Below, one piece after another: positions 13,401-28,400 of a stretch of 64,000 bases of DNA. The position numbers were made by a program, and so were the translations under genes. Where the stretch lies: contig NC_087099.1 in NCBI RefSeq assembly GCF_963855985.1, forward strand, positions 6,974,001-7,038,000, read 5' to 3'. A model generated the notes under the pieces. It had not been told where the DNA came from and ran no database searches. It saw only the letters and a list, made by a program, of their open reading frames with translations. The stretch's first letter is position 1, and the number at the start of each line of letters is the position of its first letter. The stretch is from Ostrinia nubilalis. Its lineage: Eukaryota > Arthropoda > Insecta > Lepidoptera > Crambidae.

Positions 13401-16400
13401 CTCCTCTTATATTCTTCTGAGTAAATTCGTTTGTGGGTTCGAAGATTTCAAAGACAATTAGTTATCCCCCGGGACTATTCAACCTTCACTGGTTGAGTTT
13501 CATTGGAGGCCAAGGTGTACATCCTGGCTATACAGGAGTTGCAGTTGTGGGAAAGTGTGGTGGGATAAGTCCCGAAGCTCTAGCACGAACTTGATGTGAT
13601 GATATTGACCCTCGCGCGGGTCAAAAATACCCAACTGTGCACTCGCCGGGTATCTTGTTACATCACAGCTAAAGCCTGGCCCGTGAGCACGTAGAATTTT
13701 GTCCAATGACCAGGCTTTACACACATTTTAATGTCAAAGAAACTTATTTCTATCTCCGCGAGCACGTAGAATTTTGTACTTTAATCTAAAATTAATTTTA
13801 AAGTTAAAAGCAGTAATTGGATTAAGATTGTCTAACTCTAAAGGGTAAATTATGTCGACTTGCTATTTTGTAAGTGTTTGGAAATGAAACAAACTTGGAT
13901 TAAATTAACTATCATAACTTCTAACTGTTAATAATTATTATAGTTAGAAATTGTTACTGTAGTAACTTATTACTGTAATCTTGTTGACTGATTAATCACC
14001 TTTGAGTAGCAAATTAATAAAACTAGCACTTTTAATTTTTTGTAGATTTCAAAGCATTTTATGTTAATGAGTATATGAAAAAGAAATGTGAATGAAACGT
14101 AATGAAATGTGGATAAAACGTAAATTAAATGTAACTTGAAATCTATTCACTTCACTACTGGACCGCAGTAGTTAATATAAAATTCCTCTACATCCAAAGC
14201 TACAAAAGAACAAGTTGACCCACAATTCAAAGTTTAGATTATGTTGAACTAACTTCGCTCTAACTGGCCAGAGAAAGCATAATTATGCAAAAATCTTTTA
14301 CCGTTTTGTCCGACTGAAATTTACTTATAAATGACTTGGCTGTTATCTTAGAGGCAACCAATAATTTTCCAATTAATGGATCTATTTTTGTATCACAAAC
14401 TGTCAATATTCGGAACTGAGAGAAAGTGAGCATGAAATGTTGCCGTGTGAGAGTCTCATTAATAATGTTTATTCATGTTACTAAAATGTTAATAGAAATG
14501 TAAATACGATTGCCTGTTTGTTAGTTATGTTTTTGATAGGATTGACATTGGTATATTACATAAATTAGTTAATAATGAAGAATGTTTCCAAATAATTCGA
14601 CTTGAAAATTGTGTTTTTGACCTTGAGACGCGTACCTTATAAAGGTATCCAGTAAGACATTAAAATCCAACCGGTCAAAACTAAGGTTAAACTTGTAATT
14701 ATTACTAAGGCTGAGTTGCACCATCTTACTTTAACAAACGTCAAGAATCTGTCAAACTCCATAAAAAACACCGGTTATCGTCAACTCAGCCTAATTTTAC
14801 GTAATAAATCAAACATAATTGCATCGCTTGACGGCTATGAATGAGAAAACAAAAGAATCCGTGATATATTATAGATCAAAACAAATGAAAGAGTACAGGA
14901 GGAGGAAATCGTTAATTAAACTAATAGCCTCCGACGTACTCATTTCGACACTGTTATCCATTAGGGATAAGGCGACAATAGAATCCATTCGCTGATTACA
15001 TACAAAATAAAAGGAAATATCATAGGGCGTCGATAAGACAACGAATTCATTTAGTCGATTAAGTAATTACAGGCTATCGGTGAGAACCTTGGCATGTTAG
15101 TAGCATTCTAATGTCATAATTATACCTAAGACAGGATAACAACGGGTAAAACGTACTGTATTGTTATGAATGGAATTTTGTTATTTTACGATTTCTAAAC
15201 GATAAAATAAACTGTCGACGATTCCTGTTAGTTTAATGTTTATAATTATAAAATAGTCATTTTAATCTATGCATTTATTATACTGTAAATGTACAGAACT
15301 CCGTATACAGTGTCATTCAATACCTATTCGTGTTTACCAGACTTCAGTTTGCTCCCAGCGGAATTCAAACCTGCAACTATAGTATACCTACTCAGGTACG
15401 CGAACCACCTGGCCAAGCGGCCGTCTATTTCAAATATAGTATACACACAATATACCCGAAATTAGTGCTAAGACTCTGTAATTATGACATTGCCATCCTT
15501 ATTACATATTCAAGGGTTTCACCGATAGTCTGTAATTATTTAATCGAGTAAATACATTTGTTTTGTCTTATCGATGTCCAGAAACGATTCCATGAACTAA
15601 CTCGTATTCGCCGACGGAGAAAATGCCGACAGATTTTGTAGATTCGAAATGCAAAGATTACGGAATCGATTTGTCTTGAGTGCCTTCCGAGATCGGGCAC
15701 GTGGTCTCGGTTGTACTTTCGCGCTCCGGAGATTTCTTTCATCTGTTTTGTTTCTTTGCGAGCATCAACGTAATGACCACCCGAAAATCTTTGTTACGGA
15801 CTCTCAGTACCCAGCTTTTATTCAAGATAGAAATGGACGTCGCCCGTGTAGGCATGCTTATTGATCAACGCTTCGTGTAGCCTTATAGAAGTATTCGAGT
15901 AATTTGCGATTCTAAATTATTCCGGGCAAAGAACAAATAGCTCAGATTGAAGGGTCTTGACAACGTTGACAACACCCCGAAAATGTCTCGAGTCTGTTGA
16001 ATCAATTGTTTGATCTCTTGTAATAAATGGTCGGTTCCTTCTTTTATTAAGTTTGTAACATTTTATTTACTTTCACTCCAGTTAAGATTCTAACTGAGAT
16101 TGACTTTGACAAACTTGGTGTGTTCATTTGATACACTAGGAATAGATAGCCTTGATTTTGATAAATGGACGGGAAATATTATTGACTCATTATTTTCTCG
16201 TTTATGGATTTCATAAGTATGCTTGAAATAGTCGACCGAGCCATCAATATTGTGATTTGATTGTCAGACTAATGTTACTCGTATGTATGCCTTGGTGACT
16301 TCATTAGAACTCCCATAGAGTTTTCACATTTATAACAGCTTTAATTGACTGTAAAGGTATTTGAAAAACTTACCTGATTCTCCATTGCAGTTGAATTCCT

Positions 16401-19400
16401 GTCCATCCTCTCTTCGCCACATGACGTATGGCTCAGGGTATCCAGTAGCTCGGCAGACCATGGTGACGTTGGTGCCTTCCCGAACCACCATGTCCGTGGA
16501 CGTCATGTTGTCAATTATCACTGGTGGCACTGTGAAAAAATATTTCTATAAGATTTTAGAAAACTTAGAACAGCAAAAAAAAATAGTAATAATGCGCTTG
16601 AAATCTGTCTGTCTGACACCACTTTTTATGAGCTATCTAATCGCACCCCTCCCATATGAAGTCACTTGTTTGTTAAATACAACAATTCCTCGGATTGTGC
16701 AAGTAAAAGTTCTAAAACGAGATAATCTTTGTATGATGTTAATAAAAACATCTATTTCTATTTCGTCACAAATTTATGATTCACCTTGGCTAAGAAAACC
16801 TGAATATTGCTTGTAGCTTTCTGTCAAAACCGCCCACGGGCAGGCGGATCGGAGTGATGATTCTAAAAATAGCATTCCAATTGGCGAATAAATTATTTAA
16901 ATAAGCGTAAAGCTATCCAAATATTTTTCATTATTAAGTAAACACTGCAAAGTTAACATTTCAGTGATTAATTAACGTTAATGTCCCAATGTATATTTTG
17001 TATATTTGACATGAACATAAAATAAACGTTTACGAGCAAACGTTGACATCGTTTTATCTGTGGTTTTATCCGTGCCGTCATCAGGACATTTACATTTGAG
17101 GGAAATCATGCAGTAGTTATGCTTATTTATACTTGTTGATTACTGTGTAATGTGCTGTAATTTATGTAAAGTTACTGACCAAAACTCCACTGAGAAATAT
17201 ACAAACTATTTGTTGTAAGGTACTTTAAATTTAATAAAGGTGTCAATAAATCTTGCTGAAAAACTATTTTTTGTTTATCAGAATTAGAACTGGTTTTGTT
17301 ATAACATCCAGTTAGCAACTTGCTTTCTTTTATAAGCAGCGACTAAAAGTTGAATTACTACGTAAAAGTTTGTTTCATTTAGATGGAACTAGTTAAACAC
17401 TAGTTATCAAGCAAGCATTAGCAAGGATATTTGACTGATTATCTACTAGTCGTTAGGATACTCCTCTGTGCCTACAGGTCATATTAACGTCACGCCATCA
17501 GTTGAATGACATTCATTACATTATGCCATGACTTGAACTATTCTCATGACGAAGCAAGTAATCATACTAATCCTGACAAATCCGTCTCAGCCATAACCTT
17601 AACCGTATTAGAAAGGCTACAAGTTCCAAATATAATATATTTTTCCTACTTAAGCAGCTAGGCTAGACACTTAGACAGTCGAGTTATTTATCTTGCCATT
17701 AAGGGTCAAAGACGTGTGATTAATTAACGAATAAGACCTGACCAAATATTCTGTATAGTAAATATTATCAACCTCGTAAGAACCTTTGTATTGACGGCAT
17801 AGGAGTGTATGAACGATCTACTCGTACTTTGTCAGTGAAGTGGACGATAGACTAACACTCTATGAGAAAAAAAAAACTAAATACAAATACAATGAAAATG
17901 ATGTATGTACCTCATCTTCTATTAGTTATATAATCTTGAGGCTGCTGGTGAACCTATTTGACAGTTTCTCGTACACGAAACTCGTGACATATTTAACTTA
18001 TGTAGGTTGATAAAATTTCAACAAAAGTAATTTATAAATACGTATTGCCTCTTATACAGTATAGATAGAGCTTAAGTGCTTTGAATAATTTAAAATCATT
18101 TGTTGATGATATTTGTACTGACGACTAAGACTGACGATAATGGTATTTAACTTTAGTCACTCGTACGACTATGTTTTGAGTTTTTGACGCACCAAATGAT
18201 TTAGTAATAACTTACCAACTACTTGTAGGTATCCTTTCCTAGAGCGCATGGGGTCAGTGTTGACTTGACACATGTACCACCCCCGATCCACTTCTTGCAC
18301 GTTCTTGATATGGAGATACCACGACCGATGGTCGTTGTACGACAGACTGATGCGAGGGTTCTGCGTGATGATGTTGTGGTGGATGCTCAGGATTGTCTGC
18401 GTGTCAACGCGGACCCATGCCACCTGTAACAATGAAAATAAATGGTTAGTTGCTGTTGTTCAAGGTGGCCAGAGAACCTTATAAAGATTTTAAGGACTGG
18501 TTTTTAAGGTGAGGCTGGATTCAGGCCTCTACCAATCTGGGAATCATTGAGGGAGGCCCATGTTCAGATGTGGACGTTCTGTGGCTGAAATGATGATGGT
18601 GATAAATGCTGTTATTTCAGTCGATTATAATTTCGAAAACAGCATCAAAATTCTGGATTTTCAAATGTGTATATTTTATTAACAAGAAAGGCGTCTACAT
18701 AAAGTAAAACATTCGCACGATTAGTAGTTAGTAAATGATTTCACGATTAATTCTATGACCAAGTCCTACTTAGGTGCATCAACGATGCTTAATGTTGGGC
18801 TTTTTGTAAAACTTAACCTTCACAATTTTAGAAGAATACCTTTAGAAGAATATTTTTAATTTTATCATGTGATATGCTTTTTTATAGTACTTAGGTATCT
18901 AAAGCCCACGTTGCAAACTTATACTTTACCTATGCAAAAAGTACAAACTTAGATTATCCCTAAAACAATTTCGTTCCCATATAAATCTGCAGTATACAGC
19001 ACTAATTCCGCTAACTAGCCGTCCTGCATGATTAATAACGGGCGAATCGCGCATTCTGGCAAAGTGATATTAAGTTGGCTTGTTAAAACTTTACCCCGAG
19101 CACTGCAGAATGAAGTTGTGTGAAGTTCGCTGCCACGTATCCGGTTATAGAATTACAGTGCGCCAGCGCGTCCCCATTCATCACACGGTTTGACGCGTCC
19201 GAATAGGTCCGGTTTTGAGCATTTTTAGATTGTTTCGGAATTGAAAACTTAGTGGGAATTTAGGGACGATTAGGGACTTTTTATCCTAGTAATGAGGTGT
19301 TAAACCAAGGTGTGGTTACTCACAAGACTGCATGTTTTATGGAAAGATTTTCAGGATTTAAAACATATAGGTAGGTAATTGAGGTAGGTAAGGTAGGACT

Positions 19401-22400
19401 TTTTTCATCACCCTTACTTATTGGTTTGTGACCTGACCATCAAAATCTGGCTATGGGTTCAAAACACATACGAGTATGTCAGTGTAAATTGGGAGTGTGG
19501 TACGGAGGTAAAAAACACATAATCTTTAAACAATATTTTTACTTTAAGTTTCCTTTACTACCTTGCTTATTATCCTTGCTATTTTTAATAAATTATTATG
19601 AACTGAAGGTTCGCGGAACAATAGGAGTTCCAAGAATGTACAGGGACTTTTAAAGCTTTCTTAATGAATAAATATTCATTTCCAATATTAAATATTTTGC
19701 TGAGAATGTTGTTGAGTAACATTATTAATGTTGAATTAATTTATTGTTAAATTAATTAATAAAATGCTTGAAATAAATAAATGGGTCCAAAATAACAACG
19801 TGACTAATTAAGGTTTTGGGTAACAACGTTACTTTTAGACATTCGATTTGAAATGATAACACGATTTCTTTCAGGTTTACCTACACACAAACTTTTATTT
19901 CAGCATAAACCACAAACCACATTACATACAACAGAAAAGGCGGGAATGAGCGTGAAAAAAAATGTCTAAATAAAAAAATGTAAGTGGGTGAATATCCCAA
20001 GCACGTTTCGATGGGAGAAATGTAACTAGAGCGATGATTTTTTTTCTGTATATAGTTTAAACAGCGTTTTACACGATAGCAAAGTCTTCAGGAAAATAGG
20101 TAGTTATTTTATGTACTAAAAAAATTTTCAAAGACCCAAAATCTAATAGCGGTGGCGTGTCCTAACTCTATTTCTACTCATAAATTTTGTTATTCCTTCT
20201 TTCTCGGGGATTCTAGTAATTTAAGAATAGCCATAAAATACATTAAATAAGACTTCCAAATGATATGAAAGAAATGTGATATTTCATAATTTAAGTGTTT
20301 TAAATAGCCTTTCAAAAATGTCCCACGAAAAAAAGCAATTACAGTGGCTCAATTTCGACACTCTCTTACATCTCCAAAGAAGCTTTGAGAGAAGTAGAGT
20401 TCTTCTTCCCTGCATCACACAGCTGTGTCCTCCTGATCGGGCTATAAAGACTTGCGACTTGTGGTATTGTTTTTCCAGCAGACCCGTAAATATTTGTATC
20501 AGCGGCACAGGAATACAAATTTTTTCAATTTCGCTGACAAGTGTATGAGTGAAAGCTACTTACTTAGATGCTAAACGATTCTTTAACATGATTAAAGTTT
20601 GGTGTTTTGTTGTATCTGCATACAGAAATTATTGATCAGAATTATAGTTTTCTTTATAATTTGAATTTTGTTACAGTTTTTTAATTCCGGTGGCGCAATT
20701 TCGGTGGCTCCGGTGGCGAATCTATTGCCAGAATTGGTCTTATTGGCTCTGGAGCATTGTACCTAGGTCTACTAAGGTCTCAGTCATAACTACAATATCG
20801 TCAGTTAATCGAAGTTGTGTGATGTACTCGCCGTATCTTGATACTGAGCTCGGTCTAGCTCAGAAGCTTGAAAACCTCTAAGTGGGAGGTAGTGAAGACT
20901 TTAAGAGATTATGGTGTCTCCAACTCTGAACCCTCGCAGCAATCAGATAAGTTTCGAGTTGTGATCTTGGGGGAGGGCTGATATGATGAAGTTTTCATAC
21001 AAATACTTCAGAAGTTGCATGTTCGTTCGTTCGTTTCAGCCAAATGACGTCCACTGTTGGACAAAGGCCTCCCCCAAGGTTTTCCATAATGAACGATCCT
21101 GCGCTGCCCGCATCCAGGCTCTTCCCGCGACCTTTACCAGATCGTCGGTCCACCTAGTAGGAGGCCTGCCCACGCTACGTCTTCCAGCCCGTGGTCGCCA
21201 CTCGAGAACTTTCCTGCCCTAACGGCCATCGTCTCTACGAGCTATGTACCCCGCCCACTGGCACTTGATTTTAGCAATTCTGCGAGCTATGTCGGTTACT
21301 TTGGTTCTCCTGCGGATCTCCTCATTTCTGATTCGATCACGCAGGGAAACTCCGAGCATAGCCCGCTCCATCGCCCTTTGGGTGACCGTGAGCCTTCTTA
21401 TGAGGCCCATAGTAAGCGACCACTGATTTCATAAGCTCAGTTGTGATTTCATTATCTCCTGGTTCATACCTTGTTGTTTTTAATAGGGCATTCTAATCTC
21501 GCTCAAGCTTAAGTCTAGGATATCTTCGCTAAAGTGTCGGGATAATCTCGATCTTCAGCCTAATTACTAGTAATGCTTCTTAATCTCTCCTAGCAGCTTA
21601 GGCATTTACCAAAATGGTTCTGCTATCCTCATTATTCATGTTGGTATATTCAATTTGGTCCTCGCAAATACATACTTTCGATTTATTACAAAAAATCGTC
21701 TCTATAATACACTTTGTATCAGCGTGAGGACTTGGATAGCTATTTATACATCGATACTAAGCAGAATCTTAAAAACAGATGAGAATAGTTCTGAAACAAG
21801 TAACATTTCCCTAGTCTCGTAGGTTGCAATCTATTCTGCCACTCGAGCTGAAAATTCGTGGGATTTTGGAGCTGAATTGGCACTGGTCGTGGCTTAGACT
21901 TCATCAGTCGACATCTTTTGAGCATCTTTTATTCGGCATTCTTCTATTTCGGTGATCACTTCTTCTTCTTCCTCGGTCCCTCACTGATGAGGATCGCGAC
22001 CGCAGATAGTGTTCCTCCATAGACTGCGGTCATAAGATGTGTGGTGATCGGAGAATGCACATGTGATTAGATTGCCTGTTCGTCTAAAAATGATTACTAC
22101 ATTTTGATTTTTGCAGTACTATTAGGGTGCAGCTCAGTACGCTTTTACAGTTCTGGCATGTTTTGCTAGGCCTTCTCTCTCCATGAGGCTGGCTGGATTT
22201 AGTCCTCCGTTTCTTAATTGTACTACTTTCATTTAACTCACAAATATGTAATGTGTTAGTTCAGTAGCTGGTATAGATCTAGAAATATCTTCATACTTAA
22301 TCTCCAGTTCGCATGGTCTTTAGCGAATAATTAGTTGCGTAATTCTGAGTGTAGGATAGGTATGATACCATCATGAAAACTTGGCTAGCCTGGACCAACA

Positions 22401-25400
22401 TTTTTACTTATGGAAGATAAACCTAACACCAACCTGGGGCAGTTGGTCGCCCTCCCGGGACTAGAGTTGGTTTCTGGGTTTGAGGGTCATGTATGATGTC
22501 TTTGTGATGAGTCTAGAATAACGGGGCTGTTGGCGGCTAGAGCCAGAAAGTTTTGGATTTGTTCTCTATGGAGGGATTTTGCCGTTATCACCATGCTTAG
22601 CAGGCTGGTTGGTAGTTCCAGTATGGTAGTATAATACCTGGAAAGATGCTGCAGCCCACCCTCCAGTATTTTGATTGCTTAGTCGGCTCTTACGACTCAC
22701 ATGGGAAGATCTGATGCTTTTTAGGGTCACAACACAGGCATGAATATTGTTTTTAATTATAAACATCTTTGCTGGCTTATAATACTTACTTGATTACAAA
22801 TAAATAAGTAATTTGAGACAATCATCCATTAACATTCCGAATTCCGCTGTATAAATAAATTTCGGTGGATTGGTTCTTAATTCCGGTGGCTCAAATACAA
22901 ATTCGGTGGCTCTTGAGAATTTCAAATTAACATATCTCGAGAAGTATTAATATTTTGATCTCTACCATATCATTGTATAATACAAGTTATTTACTATTAT
23001 TTCTGCCACAAAAAAGTTTTGGAAAGTGGAAATTAAAATTCGCCACCGGAATTAGGCAAAAATCGAGTTTGTTGATATTCACCCAAGTATGGCACGGACA
23101 TCTTGTTTTACAGCCTACTTAATAAAAAATAATTTAAACATTAGATAGTTTCTTTTTCTATCGTGTGGGTTTACAGTATCATCCATGGTATCAGACTTTA
23201 ATAACCTCCAGAGACATACGTCTGACATGACTGATAACAAATAAACAAAGTAAGCGAGTTCCTAATTATTTCTGCCACCACTGGTACTGAACCTGCAGTT
23301 TCTAGTTTAGGTGAATTTGGAACCACTTCTGGAATTAATTCTAAGTTTCACTTTAGGTTGCCAGCAGTATAGTGCCAAGTTGATAATGATAGACATCACT
23401 ATTGGCGAAGGAGTAATAACGTCGTTAGATAGAGTCTAGTTAATTTTAAATTGATTTGGCAACATTTTTTCAGTGGTTTCTTATTTTTTTCTTTTTCAAT
23501 TTTGTTTTAAATTTCGTTACATAATTGAATAAGTTTTAGAAGTCTGAAGAGACGCGAGCAATATTCTGTTTGCGAGCTAAGATATTTTACTTTTAAAATC
23601 TGTATTAATTTATTTTCTGTAAGTTGGCATTTAAAGCACTTTTTCAAGTCCAAATATTTTTGTTCTTATTCAGGAATAGTTAATTATACTTAGAACTGGC
23701 TGTGTAATGTGTATTCTTGGTTGTGATCGTTAGATAGAATTTACTCTTAATAAATATATGACGATCATAAAAGATTATACCCACGCACACACAACCAGTT
23801 ACTCTCTTCCATACACAAATTTCTTTAATCGGTAGGTACATCACCAATCCTAAACGTAGCAGTCAATGTAAACCATTTAAATCTCCCGTGTATCCTGCCG
23901 GCGGGGCATCTTCAAGACCCTGATTTGGTCGTATCGTACGTGACGCAGTTACCCGGAGATATTTCTCGTACCTTGCACCCTCGAAAATCCTTGTCGACGC
24001 TAGCGAGAGGTTGGTTCTTTAGTGGTGCCGCTTTATAAGAATTTGGTTTACTGCTCCGGCGTTCAAGGAAGCTGGCTCAAGGTAATTTTATTTTCTTTTC
24101 ATAGCAAATTGGGAGTTTACGAAATTGTCTAACATGCCTGATTTATAGTGTTTTAATGTGGTATATCGCGTGATTTGTATGTAATTTTTAAATTCGCTAA
24201 TTCAAAGACTACACATACAACCTTTTGTTTCTTAGGCCCGATTCGACCAAACTTTTATCCGAGAATAACTCCTGGTATAACTGGCACATTGACAGTTTCA
24301 GTGGGAAATATTTAAAAACTGACGATTTATTCTGAGATTAATATTTACTCTTGTTTGGTCGAATCCACCCTTAGGAAATTGAGTAAAGTATAATGACTAT
24401 TTTCATTCAGAGATAATTATAATGTCACAAAAATTCGCATGATCAACTTTGTAAACCTATTCTAAAAAAGTATTATTTTTACATAATTGATGTATTGTTT
24501 CTGCAATTAACATCAATGTTTAGCAGCTTGTCCAAAGCAAGTGTCCACGAAGCAACCAATAAATTATAGAACAAGTTATTGAAGGTAAAAAGTTTTAAAT
24601 AGTTTTCAAAATTAAGTTAACCAAAGCTTATTAAACGATATTACCTTATACCCACGCAAGTCTTCGACGACACAGGCAAGGAGCGCGTCACGGCCCACCG
24701 TCACCGTGACGTTCGGCACCGGCTCCACGAAACGAGGAAAGAGGGATTCTGGAACAAACAGGAAATATTAGGGACAATAATAACTAAGGTGTGACTTTGA
24801 TATGTCATACTATCATTGGTAACCTACGTAAAAGTAAAGACATCATGATATTATGGGACTAGCTTTTGCCCGCGGCTTCACCCGCGTGAAGTTTGATTGT
24901 CAGTGACGATCGTCTATCGCCTATATGTTATACTGGGTTATAAAGAATAATACTGTAAAGTTTCATCAAAATCCGTTCAGTACTTTTTGCGTGAAAGAGT
25001 AACAAACGTGTTAACATCCAGACATACATACAAACTTTCGCATTTATAATATTAGTGAGACTATAGTAGGCATTCATTTTTGGTTATGTATTTTCAGGGC
25101 ACATAATACAATACTAAATATGATTTGGTAGCTCCCACCACCTCAGGACAAACATACGAATATTGGCAGTTGCTGAAAAGAAATCACGGAAGAATTCAGT
25201 CATCTTTTATTTATTACTAGCGGCCGCCCGCGACTTCGTACGCGTGGATCCCGTTTTACCCCCTTCATCTATCTTACGCGGTTTAGTTATTTTCATACAA
25301 ATGTTTTTTCCCGCTAACTCCCGTTCCCGTGGGAATTTTGCAATATCCTGTTGTAACTAAGCTTTAAGTTTACTAAGGTACCTGCATGCCAAATTTCAAG

Positions 25401-28400
25401 CGTCTAAATTAGGCGGTTTAGATTTTTCATACAAAAGGATTTTCCCGCTAATTCCCGTTCCCATGGGAATTCCTAAGTATACTATAACCTGCCCAGGAGT
25501 ATGAAGAATAATTGTACCAAGTTTCGTTAAAATCCGTCGAGTAGTTTTTGTTTCTATAAGGAACATACAGACAGACAAAAATTTTACTGATTGCATTTTT
25601 GGCATCAGTATCGATCACTAACCACCCCCTGATAGTTATTTTGAAAATATATTTCATGTACAGAATTGACCTCTCTACAGATTTATTATAAGTATAAATA
25701 AAAGATAACTCTACTAAATCTTTAGGTAGGTGTTAATTCTCCGTGAAAACTCTTAAACTGTACTGCTGTTTCTGACCGAACTTTTTTGGATTAAAGAAGC
25801 ATATACGTGCGATGCCTTTAAAATTGATTATAATTGACTGAAATGGAGGCGTTTGTAAACAAACCTAATTAATGCATGGCAGAAGGTACACAGAGAACGT
25901 AAGCACGCATCAACATGCTTCACAACATTTGGGTATTGTGAAAAGCATTAAGTAAATAATTACCTGGAATATTTTACATACTAAATAAATATTTATTACA
26001 TACTAATGTAAATTTAAAAGCTCACGGCATAATAATTTTGTATCTTTTCGCCGAAGCTTATGCAATAATGGCTTTAATAAAATTGCGAAATAATAGGATA
26101 AAGTTAAATTACTGAGAACAGACAGATCTCTGCTTAATTCATTCAATTTGCGATTAAAAATAGATTGATATTTGAAAGATTAGACTCAAATAATATTTTT
26201 AACAATTCAAAGGCATTCCTTTCCTTTTTCAATTATCTACTAATTTTATAGAACACAACCTGTGTATAGTCTGCAACAAATAAAACAAAACCCAAACAAA
26301 CCATTAATTGCTTCATTTGACATGCTCTTTGGCTTCATTAGGCCGAAGCTATGTGGTATAAGAAACTCTTGGCCCCTAAAAACTTTTGTTCCGATGGGGA
26401 AAAAGCGTGTATAAAATCGAAAACCAACTTCGGTCTTGCAACAATGTAGCTGGAAATACTTTCGTGTTTTTCCTCTAGTCGGTTGACAAAAGATTTGCGA
26501 GGATCTTTGTATTAGCCGACAAATATTGTGTTAGCATAAATTGGCTTAGCGAACTAGGCACGAGATTAAGGCCGTAATAGTTTGTTGGTTTTATTAGTGG
26601 AGATGTGGGGAGCCTTAGTGCATTCGCTTGCTACCGAAGAATGTGTTAGGTACTTCTATTGCGTTGGCTGCAATAAGTCCTCTCAAAAATTTTCATCTTG
26701 TCACCGTTTTGATTACTAACCTTATAGATGTCAGCGATAAAATAAACAAAGTTTTACATTAATTTCAGAGGAGATTGTGTCTTTAGAACGTTAAATTATG
26801 CTATTCTTAAAGGACCTTGGCATGTTTTAATATTTTTGCGTTATTGCAGCCCTTCAAGATAAAGTTAATATGACAAGTGCTAACAAGATATTGGGACCTC
26901 TGTCTCTGAAGTATGGAATGATGATTCCAATTTTCAATCCATTCATTCAAGCTTGCAATGTTTAAATGTTTAAATAAATATAGCCAAACTAAGGTCATCA
27001 ATATACGTATTTCCATCTGTTACCCTCATCAGACCCTATCAAGACCTGGTGAGACCAACTCTACTAAACTAGAGGAGGAGGATTCGAAAATCAGTTCCAC
27101 TAAATGTCTGGAAAGCTGGCCGTTATTGATTTGTGGCGTCACCAATAAGTAGTTCTCATCCGATCGCTTCAAGGGTTGCGTAGTAATTTATTCATTTACC
27201 CGTCGCTCGCCATCGCTCCGAAGTCCGCCGGTCAATTCAGTTACCCGTATTTTGTAAGCTTATAGCGGGCACGTGATAGATTGACGTATTTTATTGTTTC
27301 ATTCAATTTGCCGATGCTACAATGTATATTTGATTGCTATACCGAATTCTGGCAAAGGAAACAATGTTATTCTCTTCACCGTCGATTGCTTGCATTTGTT
27401 TATTTTAATTTCGTTTGGCCGATACATTTGAGTTGCAAACTGCGACTGTAAAATGATTTTACGGCTTTGTGTTGTTCGGAAAAGAACGAGCTGACTTTGA
27501 TTCATTGTGTTTTATTTTAGCAGATTTTAAATGAAAATGTTTCTTTTATGAAATGAAAATTTCAGTTTTGTGGTTAGTTTTGATGTGGATTCTTTTAAAT
27601 GGTAAAATAATTCTTTTTCAATTTTTATTTCATTCATCATCAATTAATTTCATAAACGTTAGATCCAAATTAAATAAGCGTCAAAGTAAACCTAAAAAAA
27701 GAAACTCATAAGCCGAAAATGTCTGAATATTCGAATTTAAATAACGCTGTTTTGCATTAACTTGGGATTCACAATCATTCACAACTTAAAGCTTGCATTT
27801 TTGTTTTACTACTATTAAATTCAGTAAATCGGCACTGGTATAGTACTAACCGTCATTTTAATCAGTTACCGCTTTTAAAATGTTTCCAGTTTGTAGCAGC
27901 AATTTCAGTTTTTTCCAGCAATCGGTTGCGAACTGAATTCAATGTAGGCACGGGCCGAGCAAATCGTTAAACTGGTCTGTTAACAACAAAGTTAATTTGC
28001 AACTACCGCTTTTAAAAACCTTTTTGCGTATGTATAAACAAACGGACTTATTTACGTATAGGTATTTGTTATTTGAAATTAAAATGACTTGCAGCATTTC
28101 ACAGACCGTTGATGAATATGAAAATCACGGAACGTATTCCACATTTCAATTTCACATTTTTAGACGAAAGGATATTTGGAACTTTAGGTTTACATTGCTA
28201 TTTGTTGCGGAAACACATTTTAGTTTTTGTGGTAAAATAAACATACAAGGTAAGTTACAAAGTAACGTGCCTTATAATCATAATAATTTACATTGAAAAA
28301 AAAAAAAAAAATAAGACGGAAAACGAATAATGAGATGATAATAATTTATCCATAACAAGGCAGGTATTTGACCACAATCACACCTGATGTTATGTGGGAT

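Larger units (their letters stand above)
13331..16373 (-). other. Intron 4 of the DIP gene (3.0 kb)
   Basis: It contains an exact 18-bp direct repeat at 13685-13702 and 13760-13777, a MITE at 14707-14793 and a tRNA-like segment at 15357-15423. 13500-13740 is less AT-rich and open on the minus strand for 74 codons but has no recognisable motif. 15580-15880 is similar, with short open frames only. Confidence 0.7.
18424..24644 (-). other. Intron 2 of the DIP gene (6.2 kb)
   Basis: It holds LINE fragments at 18515-18602, 21021-21428 and probably 21880-22760, a MITE at 24235-24370, and a scatter of GGTGGC motifs at 20148-23054. 18603-20100 and 23060-23860 show nothing. 23860-24060 is less AT-rich and unexplained. 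Confidence 0.7.

Noticed and set aside
13500..13724. Possible extra exon on the minus strand between exons 5 and 4
   Set aside because: The frame has no Ig or other motif, and exons 4 and 5 already join in phase across it.
15357..15423. Intact tRNA gene
   Set aside because: A and B boxes are recognisable, but the B box is mutated and the acceptor stem does not pair, so it is listed as a SINE-like remnant.
16361..16816. 151-codon open frame on the plus strand, the longest uninterrupted frame in the window
   Set aside because: Its first third is antisense to the well-supported exon 4; the rest runs through the intron without any family motif.
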